A DNA stretch of 6,250 bases from JACVRW01 sp035645115 (GTDB taxonomy: Bacteria; Actinomycetota; Thermoleophilia; Solirubrobacterales; Thermoleophilaceae). The stretch spans positions 1-6,250 of the forward strand of contig DASQNF010000158.1 in assembly GCA_035645115.1 (NCBI GenBank), given 5' to 3'. Under the pieces are notes generated by a model. The model saw nothing but the letters and a program-made list of their open reading frames with translations. It did no database searches and was not told where the DNA came from. Position 1 is the first letter of the stretch. Each line of letters opens with the position of its first letter. Below, in pieces: positions 1-5,364 of this stretch. Position numbers and translations under genes: made by a program.

Positions 1-1142
1 CGTGGGATCAGCATCACGAGCGTGGTCTTGCCCGAGCCGGTCGGGCCGACGAGCGCCACGGTCTTGCCGGGTTCGACCGTCAGGTCCACGTCGCGCAGCA
101 CAGGCTCGCTCTCGCCGTAGCCGAAGCTCACGCCGCGCAGCTCCACCCTGCCGCCGCCGGCGGGCAGCGGCGGAGCGTCGGCCGGGGCGGTGAGCTGGGG
201 GGCGCGGTCCAGGAGCTCGAACACGCGCGCGCCGCTCGCCACGGCGCGCTGGGCCATGCCGAGCGCCATCCCGAGCATCCGCATCGGCGAGGTCAGCATC
301 AGCACGTAGCCGTAGAACGCCACGAACTCGCCGACGCTGATCTCGCCCTGGATCGCCTGACGCCCGCCCACGAACAGCACCGCCGCGAGCCCGAGCTGCG
401 GCAGGAAGCCGATGAACGGGGAGTAGAAGGCGCGCAGCCGCGTGGAGATCATCGACTGGTCGAACACGCGCGCGACAGCGCGGCTGAAGCGCCGCAGCTG
501 GCGCTCCTCCTGCGCGAACGCCTTGACCACGCGCACGCCGGACACGTTCTCCTCGGCCTCCGCCGTGAGCTCCGCGATCCGCTGCTGCACCTCCTGGGTG
601 GCGGGCCGGTTGCGGCGCCCGTAGCGGAAGGCGATCCAGATCACGAACGGCATCGGCGCGAGCGAGACCGCCGCGAGCCGCGGGTCCACCGCCAGCATCA
701 CACCGGCGGCTATCAGGATCGTGAGCGCCGACTGCAGGATGAAGATCAGGCCATAACCGAGGAAGAAGCGCACGGCCTGCAGGTCGACGGTGGCGCGCGA
801 CATCAGCTGTCCCGTCTGCTGCCCGTCGAAGAACTCGAGCTCGAGCGAGTGCAGGTGCGCGTACATGCGGTTGCGCAGGTCGTACTCGACCCCCAGCGAG
901 ACGCGGCCGGCCACCACCCGGCGCGAGACGCTGAACGCCATCCGCAGCAGGCCGGCCGTAGCGACGGCGGCGGCTAGCGGCCAGAGGCTCGCGCCGCCGT
1001 TGCGAATCTCGTCGACGGTGCGGCCCACGAGGTACGGCACGAGCACGCCCGCGCCCATCGCGGTCGCGGCGAGCACGAAGGAGACGGCTACGCCGCCCCG
1101 GTAGGGGCGCAGGAAGCCGAGCAGTCTCCAGAAGGTGCGCAC
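1..1142 (-). CDS. ABC transporter, type I exporter half-transporter (permease + ATP-binding), 3' end outside window
   Basis: Half-transporter of the ABC-B (MsbA/BmrA/MdlB-like) family. It would pump a lipid, peptide or drug outward, powered by ATP, as a homo- or heterodimer in the inner membrane. The 380 visible residues give an N-terminal transmembrane domain (hydrophobic stretches near residues 17-38, 50-70, 128-150, 154-172, 245-265 and 275-295). It contains the family-typical EFFDGQQTGQLMSRATVDL and EENVSGVRVVKAFAQEE segments. The nucleotide-binding domain then starts, with an A-loop tyrosine near 342 (FGYGE) and a Walker A, GPTGSGKT, at 366-373. The window edge removes the Q-loop, ABC signature, Walker B and H-loop. 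The start is GTG at 1142: an in-frame TAA lies three codons upstream, so no earlier start exists. No good Shine-Dalgarno is visible. Such genes often come as tandem pairs, so a partner may lie just outside. The family is certain; the substrate cannot be told. Confidence 0.95.
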   Translation of the reverse strand, partial: MRTFWRLLGFLRPYRGGVAVSFVLAATAMGAGVLVPYLVGRTVDEIRNGGASLWPLAAAVATAGLLRMAFSVSRRVVAGRVSLGVEYDLRNRMYAHLHSLELEFFDGQQTGQLMSRATVDLQAVRFFLGYGLIFILQSALTILIAAGVMLAVDPRLAAVSLAPMPFVIWIAFRYGRRNRPATQEVQQRIAELTAEAEENVSGVRVVKAFAQEERQLRRFSRAVARVFDQSMISTRLRAFYSPFIGFLPQLGLAAVLFVGGRQAIQGEISVGEFVAFYGYVLMLTSPMRMLGMALGMAQRAVASGARVFELLDRAPQLTAPADAPPLPAGGGRVELRGVSFGYGESEPVLRDVDLTVEPGKTVALVGPTGSGKTTLVMLIP

Positions 1143-1175
1143 CGGCCGTTACTTTACTTTATGAAGTGGGGTTGA
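1143..1175. promoter_or_regulatory. AT-rich divergent intergenic segment, possible promoter
   Basis: The gap between the divergent ABC transporter and the small plus-strand gene contains a locally AT-rich run with a short direct repeat (TTACTTTACTTTA, 1149-1161) and an imperfect dyad, ACTT-TATG-AAGT, at 1156-1167. In this GC-rich sequence such a run is a reasonable place for a promoter or operator of the minus-strand transporter. I cannot fit a convincing -35/-10 pair on either strand. Confidence 0.25.
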
Positions 1176-1214
1176 GATTTCGGCTGCACACGCCGGAGCC
1201 TGCAGGACCGGCGA

Positions 1215-1433
1215 GTGGGAACTGGAACCAGCACGGTGATGGGAAGGACGCCCGCCTGCGTGACACACCGGCTGAGCGCGGCGGAGCAGCGCGTGCTCGC
1301 GTCCTTCCTGGCGGGACGCCTTCCCGCGGGCCAGGTCCACTCCGAGCTCGCGCGGGCGCGCGCGTCGTTGCTCGTCGCGCCGCCCGGTCCGGCGCCGCTC
1401 GAGCCGCTTCTGCGGCTCGCCGCTGCAGCGTAG
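1215..1433 (+). CDS. small helical hypothetical protein
   Basis: Protein of 57-72 residues with no function I recognise. The part from GTG 1260 onward has very strong G/C third-position bias and reads as a natural small protein. An amphipathic helical segment (LSAAEQRVLASFLAGRLPAG) is followed by a QVHSELARARA helix and a proline/alanine/leucine-rich tail. There is no signal peptide, membrane helix or cysteine motif. The start is uncertain. GTG 1215 has an AGGA 7 bases upstream. ATG 1239 and GTG 1260 are in frame, and codon bias becomes coding-like only around 1250-1260, so a later start is quite possible. It lies 42 bases upstream of the DUF4031 gene on the same strand and may be co-transcribed with it. 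The layout of short helices resembles small antitoxin-like or regulatory proteins, but nothing specific supports that. Confidence 0.6.
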   Translation: MGTGTSTVMGRTPACVTHRLSAAEQRVLASFLAGRLPAGQVHSELARARASLLVAPPGPAPLEPLLRLAAAA

Positions 1434-1475
1434 CGCTCGCTCCGGGTCGGTCACTACGCGTACTCTTCGCCCGCC

Positions 1476-1757
1476 GTGGCGGTGTACGTGGACGAGCCGA
1501 TCTGGGAGTGGCGCGGGCGGCGCTGGTGCCACCTGACGGCCGACGAGACCGGCGAGTTGCACGACTTCGCGGCCCGGCTCGGACTCGTGCGCCAGTGGTT
1601 CCAATCGAAGCCGGGGCGCCCATGGCACGACCACTACGACCTGCCCGGCGAGGTTCGCGCGCAGGCCGTGGCGATGGGGGCGACCCCGCTCACCACCCGC
1701 GAGATGGGCGCGCGCCAGGCCGCCCGCCGCGCCGCGTTCGACACCGCGGCGCGCTAG
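1476..1757 (+). CDS. DUF4031 domain-containing protein
   Basis: A 93-residue protein, the usual length of the family, matching the DUF4031 pattern from end to end. It opens with MAVYVDEP, then W-x-WRGRRWCHL (residues 10-20), a TADETGELHDFAARLGL block (21-37), WFQSKPGRP (41-49), HYDL (53-56), R-x-QAVAMGA (61-69) and a terminal TTREM (73-77). DUF4031 proteins are small, cytosolic and widespread in Actinobacteria and Proteobacteria, and their biochemical role is unknown to me. The conserved W, H and D residues are compatible with ligand or nucleic-acid binding, which is inference only. The GTG start at 1476 fits the family's conserved MAVYVD N-terminus. There is no strong Shine-Dalgarno, and TACTCT at 1461-1466 could be a -10 element with a short leader. 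Confidence 0.85.
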   Translation: MAVYVDEPIWEWRGRRWCHLTADETGELHDFAARLGLVRQWFQSKPGRPWHDHYDLPGEVRAQAVAMGATPLTTREMGARQAARRAAFDTAAR

Positions 1758-1808
1758 CACAACTCCGACACATTGCAGAGGCTACGGTCGGTGACAGGGT
1801 GGACGTCC

Positions 1809-1827
1809 CGGTCGGAAGGTCCGACCG
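1809..1827. terminator. hairpin in convergent gap, possible bidirectional terminator
   Basis: A perfect 8-bp inverted repeat, CGGTCGGA / TCCGACCG, with a 3-base loop (AGG). It sits 51 bases past the DUF4031 stop and 10 bases past the stop of the convergent secreted-protein gene. The position between converging genes suggests a terminator for one or both. Neither side has a T-tract, so it would have to be a GC-only or assisted terminator. Confidence 0.4.
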
Positions 1828-1837
1828 TTGCCCGCGG

Positions 1838-2371
1838 TCAGTTGAAGGGGAAGTTCCAGCGGTTGCAGTTGGGGAACGGTCCCCACTGGCCCCGGTTGTA
1901 GTTGTCGATGTAGCGAAACGACTCCAGCCGGTGCCAGCGGTATCCAACTCTGCGGTACCGAGTCCACCACTCGATGAGCACATCGGCGCCGTAATAGCCC
2001 CGCCAGTCCATCTGGAAGGCGGATGGTGGCAGGTAACGCGACTGGCGCTGCCGCACGGCGAACCACCCGCTCCAACCCGACTCCAGGACGGTTGCGTAGT
2101 TCGAGGCGGCGGTGACGTCCACCCGGTAGCGCACCCAGGTCATCTCGCTGCTCGTCCAGCGGCGCGTGTTGGCGCCGGTGACCCAGGGCTGGTTGACGCC
2201 GACCGTGAGCACGCCGCTTGGGCCGAACACGCCGTACTTGCACGTGCCCGACGCGGACGAGCTCCGGCCCGTCTTGCCGGCACTGACGAGCACGTAGGCG
2301 TCCGCCTGCGGCGCCACAGCAAGTACGAGCAGGATGGCGGCGACGGTGAAGGAGAGTGCTCTGGTACTCAT
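1838..2371 (-). CDS. secreted tryptophan/tyrosine-rich protein of unknown function
   Basis: A 177-residue protein with a clear Sec signal peptide: a short N-region (MSTR), a hydrophobic core (residues 5-20) and an A-D-A motif at 23-25, giving probable signal peptidase I cleavage before Tyr26. The mature protein of about 152 residues is unusually aromatic, with about 11 Trp and 11 Tyr. Clusters include WSGWF (100-104), MDWRGYYG (121-128), IEWWTRYRRVGYRW (133-146) and a C-terminal CNRWNFPFN. Only two cysteines remain in the mature part (44 and 169), placed near its two ends, so a disulfide that closes the fold is plausible. The look is of a beta-rich extracellular domain, but I do not recognise the family. 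Third-position G/C bias is strong throughout. ATG 2371 is the only start that keeps the signal peptide, and no strong Shine-Dalgarno precedes it. It is probably monocistronic, convergent with the DUF4031 gene. Confidence 0.85.
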   Translation of the reverse strand: MSTRALSFTVAAILLVLAVAPQADAYVLVSAGKTGRSSSASGTCKYGVFGPSGVLTVGVNQPWVTGANTRRWTSSEMTWVRYRVDVTAASNYATVLESGWSGWFAVRQRQSRYLPPSAFQMDWRGYYGADVLIEWWTRYRRVGYRWHRLESFRYIDNYNRGQWGPFPNCNRWNFPFN

Positions 2372-2406
2372 TCGAGCGCGGCGTCGGGCGGGTACTCCGA
2401 CCGTAG

Positions 2407-2419
2407 ACCCGATTCGGGT
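2407..2419. promoter_or_regulatory. palindrome upstream of the secreted-protein gene, candidate operator
   Basis: ACCCGA-T-TCGGGT is a perfect 6-bp dyad with a single central base, ending 36 bases upstream of the ATG of the minus-strand secreted-protein gene. The position suits an operator or a short leader hairpin. The half-site CGGGTT/AACCCG recurs at 2530-2535 and 2570-2575. No promoter hexamers can be assigned with confidence. Confidence 0.3.
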
Positions 2420-2526
2420 TCTTCGCCAGCAGGACTACGGGACAATCTGCTGCCGCGCTGCGCGGGGCAGGGGATAGATAGGACATGAGGCCCGCACCCG
2501 CCGTCACCCGCCACCTCGCGGGAAAA

Positions 2527-2578
2527 AAACGGGTTGCCCGCCAAAGAAAAGCCATTTGAGGCGTGTAGAAACCCGTTT
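2527..2578. repeat. 9-bp inverted repeat with 34-base spacer
   Basis: AAACGGGTT at 2527-2535 and its exact reverse complement AACCCGTTT at 2570-2578. The repeat lies in a locally A-rich patch (seven consecutive A at 2523-2529) between the secreted-protein gene and the zinc-ribbon gene, and it overlaps the proposed TTG starts of the latter. It could be a regulatory site, an RNA stem, or the scar of an inserted element. Confidence 0.4.
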
Positions 2579-2822
2579 GACCGAACCCTCATGGTCGTCC
2601 TCGGCGTTCTGCGCCGAGTGCGCCGCACCGACCGCCGCTGGCCGGCGTTGGCGTCAGCAGAACCCGGAGGCGGCGGCCGCCGTCAATGCTCGTAAGCGGG
2701 TGGTACACGAGCCACGGCCCTGCCAGCTGTGTGACCAGTTGTTCAGGCCGCAGCGCGGTACCGGGCGCTTCTGCTCGGAAAAGTGCAGGTGGCGTTGGAG
2801 AAATACCAGCTTGCCAAGCTGA
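2556..2822 (+). CDS. small zinc-ribbon-like (FCS-type) protein, possibly degraded
   Basis: An 88-residue frame with cysteine pairs typical of a small zinc finger: C19-AE-C22, then C57-QL-C60 followed by LFRPQRGTGRFCSEKC (FCS-type; cysteines at 73 and 77). The second finger resembles those at the N-termini of many actinobacterial and phage HNH or DNA-binding proteins. Codon bias is coding-like from about 2590 to 2787. Both ends are doubtful. Only TTG starts (2556, 2577) are available and no Shine-Dalgarno is visible. After the last cysteine this frame ends in the odd RWRWRNTSLPS. A one-base shift at about 2788 instead gives VALEKYQLAKLRGAA and a stop at 2834-2836, which looks more natural and has better codon bias. 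It may therefore be a frameshifted pseudogene or fragment. The zinc-binding assignment is inference from cysteine spacing. Confidence 0.5.
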   Translation: MRRVETRLTEPSWSSSAFCAECAAPTAAGRRWRQQNPEAAAAVNARKRVVHEPRPCQLCDQLFRPQRGTGRFCSEKCRWRWRNTSLPS

Positions 2823-2827
2823 GGGGG

Positions 2828-2938
2828 GCTGCCTGATGGGTCTAAGACCGGGGATCAGCGGCGAGCTAGACCACATCGTCCCCTCTGGGCAGACGCGCGA
2901 AGCACCCAGCTGTGGCGGTTGCCCTGATTGGGTCTAGG
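2828..2938. repeat. pair of imperfect direct repeats before the Asp23 operon
   Basis: GCTGCCTGATGGGTCTAAG at 2828-2846 recurs as a slightly longer form at 2918-2938 (GTTGCC-C-TGAT-T-GGGTCTAGG), 90 bases apart. The left copy includes a short dyad, GGTCT-A-AGACC (2839-2849). The right copy ends 54 bases upstream of the asp23 ATG, a position suited to a promoter or regulator site. TAGGCT at 2935-2940 fits a loose TANNNT -10, but no -35 is convincing. Confidence 0.4.
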
Positions 2939-2979
2939 CTGCCTACCACGAACGTTCCCGCGATCGGCGGGACCACCTC

Positions 2980-2986
2980 AAGGAGG
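2980..2986 (+). promoter_or_regulatory. strong ribosome binding site of the Asp23 gene
   Basis: AAGGAGG lies 6 bases before ATG 2993. It is the strongest Shine-Dalgarno in the window and decides the start. The frame is open back to 2912, but nothing upstream looks coding. Confidence 0.85.
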
Positions 2987-2992
2987 CAGTTG

Positions 2993-3484
2993 ATGAGCCA
3001 AAGCCAGTCCCCCCGCACCGCCACCAGATCCGGAGGGGCCAGCGAGCCGGCCGAGGCCTCCTCGAAGTCGGAGCACGGCAGTGGGCCGCTGAGCTCCGAG
3101 CTTGGCTCTACCACCATCGCCGACGCCGTCGTCACCAAGATCGCGAGCGTGGCCGCGCGGGAAGTGAGTGGGGTGCATGACCTGGGCGGTGGAGCGGCGC
3201 GGGCGATCGGAGGGGTGACGCGTAGCGTTGGGATCGGTGGGATCGGGGTTGATGAGCGCATGCAGGGCGTGGGGGTGGAGGTCGGCGAGCGCGAGGCGGC
3301 GGTCGACCTTACGGTGGTGGTCGAGTACGGCGAGTCGATACCGCGGATCGCCAGCGCCCTGCGCGAGAACATCACCCGTCGCATCGAGGGCATGACCGGC
3401 CTAAAGGTCACCGAGGTCAACATCGCCGTCAACGACCTGTACTTCGAGGGCGACGAGGCGGCCGAGCCGGAGCGCGTCGAGTAG
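2993..3484 (+). CDS. Asp23/Gls24 family envelope stress response protein
   Basis: A 163-residue soluble protein. Residues 1-35 are a polar, Ser/Glu-rich, probably disordered tail. The Asp23 domain spans about 36-151: TTIADAVVTKIASVAAREVSGV (40-61), a Gly-rich loop (GIGGIGVDERMQG, 80-92), then the family core with VDLTVVVEYG at 104-113, SIPRIA, ENITRRIEGMTGL (125-137) and VTEVNIAVNDLYF (139-151). In Staphylococcus, Asp23 is an abundant cytoplasmic protein that polymerises beside the membrane. It is anchored there by AmaP and linked to cell-envelope stress. This is the first gene of a five-gene plus-strand operon with its own strong ribosome site, so it is probably the most highly translated member, in keeping with a scaffold role. 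Family assignment is firm; function is by homology. Confidence 0.93.
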   Translation: MSQSQSPRTATRSGGASEPAEASSKSEHGSGPLSSELGSTTIADAVVTKIASVAAREVSGVHDLGGGAARAIGGVTRSVGIGGIGVDERMQGVGVEVGEREAAVDLTVVVEYGESIPRIASALRENITRRIEGMTGLKVTEVNIAVNDLYFEGDEAAEPERVE

Positions 3485-3502
3485 CCAGGTCAGAGCGCGG
3501 CC

Positions 3503-3904
3503 GTGTCCTCTGCCGTTCCGAGAGCCGGTGCAAGGGCGATCCCGGTCTCCTCGCCCGCCGAGGTCCCGGCCTCGGCGTCGGTGCGCCTCCGTCTGGCGGC
3601 CGTTGCTCGTGCAGCCGCGCTCGCCACTCGCGGAGTTCTCGGGCTCGACGCTGGGCGGGCCGGTATGCGCATGACGGCCAGCGGGGGCCTGCGCGTCGAC
3701 GGGGTGGTCTGCGCGGCACTGCCCGACGGGCGCTACCAGCTGTCCGTTCATCTCGTTGCTGCGATGGTCGCGCTGCGCCCGTTGGCCGACGCCGTGCGGG
3801 CGCGCGTCGAACGCGACGTCGCCAACGCGGGCCTGGCCGACCGGCTCGGTCCGGTGGATGTCGCGGTAGAGGACGTCCGGGCGCAAGGGGAGGCGCGCCC
3901 ATGA
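3503..3904 (+). CDS. diverged Asp23-like protein
   Basis: A 133-residue soluble protein without signal or membrane helix. After a Pro/Ala-rich head (1-25) it follows the Asp23 layout. A helix, SVRLRLAAVARAAALATRGVLGL (26-48), matches the position of the IASVAAREVSGV helix of the first gene. A strand pair follows (LRVDGVVCAALPDGRYQLSVHLV, 63-85), then a long helix (PLADAVRARVERDVANAGL, 93-111) and a closing strand, GPVDVAVEDV (116-125). It is shorter and lacks the YGESIP and MTGL signatures, so it is a second, specialised subunit rather than a duplicate. The start is GTG 3503, 18 bases after the preceding stop, with only a weak GAG-type ribosome site. Its TGA overlaps the next ATG (ATGA, 3901-3904), implying translational coupling. 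Assignment rests on pattern, position and context. Confidence 0.8.
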   Translation: MSSAVPRAGARAIPVSSPAEVPASASVRLRLAAVARAAALATRGVLGLDAGRAGMRMTASGGLRVDGVVCAALPDGRYQLSVHLVAAMVALRPLADAVRARVERDVANAGLADRLGPVDVAVEDVRAQGEARP

Positions 3905-4461
3905 TTCTGGTGCTGCGCGCGGTGGTGCGACTGCTCGGGTTTCTGCTGATTGTCGCGCTCGCGCTCGTCGGTCTCGGCTTCGCGTTGGCGGCGTTGCTCG
4001 GTGACGAGCTCGGGGTGCAGCTTGAGGGCTCGGCAGTCAGTCGCTGGCTCGAGCGGCTGGAAGGCAAAGACAGCCAGGTCCTCGAGGCCATTATTGGCGG
4101 CGGCATGGTTCTGCTCGGGCTGCTGCTGTTGATCGGGGCGCTGGCGCCGCGCCGCGAGCGCCGCGCCGTGCTCGAGCAGGGCGGGCATGGCACGCTCGAC
4201 GCCCGCCGGCGCCCGCTGGCGCAGATGTTCACGGCACTCGCCGAACGCACCCGTGGGGTCACGCACGCCAAGGCGAAGCTGCGCCTCGGCCGGCGAGCAG
4301 GCCACGGACGGCTGGTGCTGCGAGCAGAGCGCCCTCGCACGGCGGAGAGCACCGCCGTCCGCGAGGCTGTCCGGTCCGACGTCGGTGAGCTGGCGGACGC
4401 CTTCGGCCTCAAGACCCGGGTCCAAGCCCCGCTGGGGCGCCGCGGCCGGCGGGTGCAGTGA
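3901..4461 (+). CDS. AmaP-like two-helix membrane anchor (first copy)
   Basis: A 186-residue protein with two N-terminal transmembrane helices (about residues 9-33 and 63-82). They are joined by a short polar loop (VSRWLERLEGKDSQ) and followed by a basic cytoplasmic domain of about 100 residues. The arrangement is that of AmaP, the alkaline-shock membrane anchor that tethers Asp23, and of its actinobacterial relatives. The soluble part starts LEQGGHGTL and runs through two helices (PLAQMFTALAERTRGV and STAVREAVRSDVGELADAFGL), matching the start of the soluble domain in the next gene. The C-terminus is strongly basic (LGRRGRRVQ). The start ATG overlaps the previous stop, and its TGA overlaps the next ATG (TGATG). 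Predicted role: to anchor one of the two Asp23-type subunits at the inner face of the membrane. The family is likely, the exact domain name less so. Confidence 0.8.
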   Translation: MILVLRAVVRLLGFLLIVALALVGLGFALAALLGDELGVQLEGSAVSRWLERLEGKDSQVLEAIIGGGMVLLGLLLLIGALAPRRERRAVLEQGGHGTLDARRRPLAQMFTALAERTRGVTHAKAKLRLGRRAGHGRLVLRAERPRTAESTAVREAVRSDVGELADAFGLKTRVQAPLGRRGRRVQ

Positions 4462-5069
4462 TGCTGCGCCAGCGCCTGCGCACGCGGACCTCGCCGCTCG
4501 CCTTCATACAGCGGCTGCTCGAGTTCGCGCTCGCATTGGCGCTGATCTGGTATGGCCTCATCCTCGCCGGCCTCGCCCTCGACGTGATCGGCCGCGGCAG
4601 CGCCGACACCTACAGCGGCTACCGCACCGCCTACGACTTCGCCGCCGACCTGCTGGCGGGACGGGCCTCGGACAGCGCGCGACTGATCGCCGGCATCGCC
4701 GGCATGGTCGCCTTGGTGGTCCTGCTCACCGTCGCCCTCAAGCGGCTGCCGCGCCCCTACCTCGCCCGCCAGGACCTCGAGCTCGAGGCCGGCGAGCGCG
4801 GCACGGTCACCGTGGAGCCGCGCGCGGTGGAGCGCCTGGCCGAGGGCATCGCGCTCCAGCACCCCGCCGTGTCAAGCGCCTCCGGGCGCTTCGAAACCGA
4901 CGACCTCGCGGTACTGCTCGAGGTGCGCCGCGCTCGCGACCTGCCGGACACGCTGCGCAGCGTCCAGCACAGCGTTCGCAGCGGCCTCGAGCGCCACGGG
5001 CTACCCCCCGTCCCCGTCAACGTGACCCTGACCAGCTATGACAACTCAAGCAAGAGGGAGCTCAACTGA
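4461..5069 (+). CDS. AmaP-like two-helix membrane anchor (second copy)
   Basis: A 202-residue protein with the same architecture as its upstream neighbour: a basic N-terminus, TM1 at about 18-44, a longer Tyr-rich loop (DTYSGYRTAYDFAADLL, 49-65) and TM2 at about 73-94. A soluble domain follows: LEAGERGTVTVEPRAVERLA (108-127), HPAVSSASGRFE, LAVLLEVRRARDLPDTL (149-165) and a last strand VPVNVTLTSY (184-193). The beta-alpha-beta order suggests a ferredoxin-like fold, as in AmaP relatives. It is clearly paralogous to the preceding gene at LEqG-x2-GT and at the final helix-strand. ATG 4461 overlaps the upstream TGA by one base; GTG 4458 is an alternative start. The DUF2273-like gene follows after one base. 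The product probably partners with the second Asp23-type protein or forms a mixed anchor. Confidence 0.82.
   Translation: MLRQRLRTRTSPLAFIQRLLEFALALALIWYGLILAGLALDVIGRGSADTYSGYRTAYDFAADLLAGRASDSARLIAGIAGMVALVVLLTVALKRLPRPYLARQDLELEAGERGTVTVEPRAVERLAEGIALQHPAVSSASGRFETDDLAVLLEVRRARDLPDTLRSVQHSVRSGLERHGLPPVPVNVTLTSYDNSSKRELN
5054..5060 (+). promoter_or_regulatory. ribosome binding site for the DUF2273-like gene
   Basis: GAGGGAG, inside the last codons of the preceding gene and 10 bases before ATG 5071. It supports that start over the in-frame upstream codons near 5038. Confidence 0.6.
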
Positions 5070-5070
5070 C

Positions 5071-5310
5071 ATGACCCCCAGACAATTCGCCGCCCTCCTC
5101 GGCTTCCTCTTCATCGCCGCGTGGATCGGATTCGGATTCGGCGAAGCCATACTGTGCCTTATCGGCGCCGCCGTCTTCGCCGGCCTGCTCTACGCAGGCG
5201 AAGGCTTCCTCCGCGGCGACATCGACCTCGGCGAACTCCAGGCCCGCATGACCAACCGCTCGAACCCGAGCCGCGGCCCGGCTCCCCGCGCGCATCCTCG
5301 CGCGCAGTAA
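5071..5310 (+). CDS. small DUF2273-like membrane protein of the Asp23 operon
   Basis: A 79-residue protein with two closely packed hydrophobic helices (about 7-23 and 26-43, rich in Gly, Phe and Ala). They are followed by RGDIDLGELQARM (48-60) and a polar Pro/Arg tail. Two short helices and then a G-x-IDL-x-EL motif are the hallmark of DUF2273, a small integral membrane family regularly found next to asp23 and amaP genes. Length and context fit. It is the last gene of the operon and starts one base after the previous stop. A GC-rich short dyad near 5288-5305 lies within its final codons. I see no clear terminator directly after it; the nearest strong hairpins are at 5669-5717. Confidence 0.82.
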   Translation: MTPRQFAALLGFLFIAAWIGFGFGEAILCLIGAAVFAGLLYAGEGFLRGDIDLGELQARMTNRSNPSRGPAPRAHPRAQ

Positions 5311-5364
5311 GCGGTGTCTCTTTGCCGTGGCGGGCTGCGGGGACGCGGTTACGGGTCTCCATTG

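Noticed and set aside
66..75. GGTTCGACC resembling a tRNA T-arm
   Set aside because: It lies inside the coding sequence of the ABC transporter, and no acceptor or anticodon arms can be folded around it.
1166..2488. 440-codon plus-strand open frame spanning several genes
   Set aside because: It overlaps the small gene and the DUF4031 gene in another frame and the secreted-protein gene on the other strand. The peptide is Arg/Ala/Gly/Pro-rich without family signatures.
2485..2559. 24-codon ORF starting ATG 2485 and overlapping the TTG start of the zinc-ribbon gene
   Set aside because: Short and basic, with poor codon bias at its 3' half and no clear ribosome site. I could not support it as a gene or leader peptide.
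2830..2937. DHIVP peptide followed by CGGC in a third frame, reminiscent of an HNH nuclease core downstream of the zinc-ribbon gene
   Set aside because: The match is only five residues plus a cysteine pair. The frame has weak third-position G/C bias, and the usual asparagine and second histidine positions are not seen. Probably chance, although a decayed HNH gene cannot be excluded.
3429..4862. Long antisense open frame (477 codons) across the Asp23 operon on the minus strand
   Set aside because: It runs opposite four well-supported genes. Its peptide is the low-complexity Arg/Pro/Ser/Ala type expected from the complement of GC-rich coding DNA, and it has no domain pattern.
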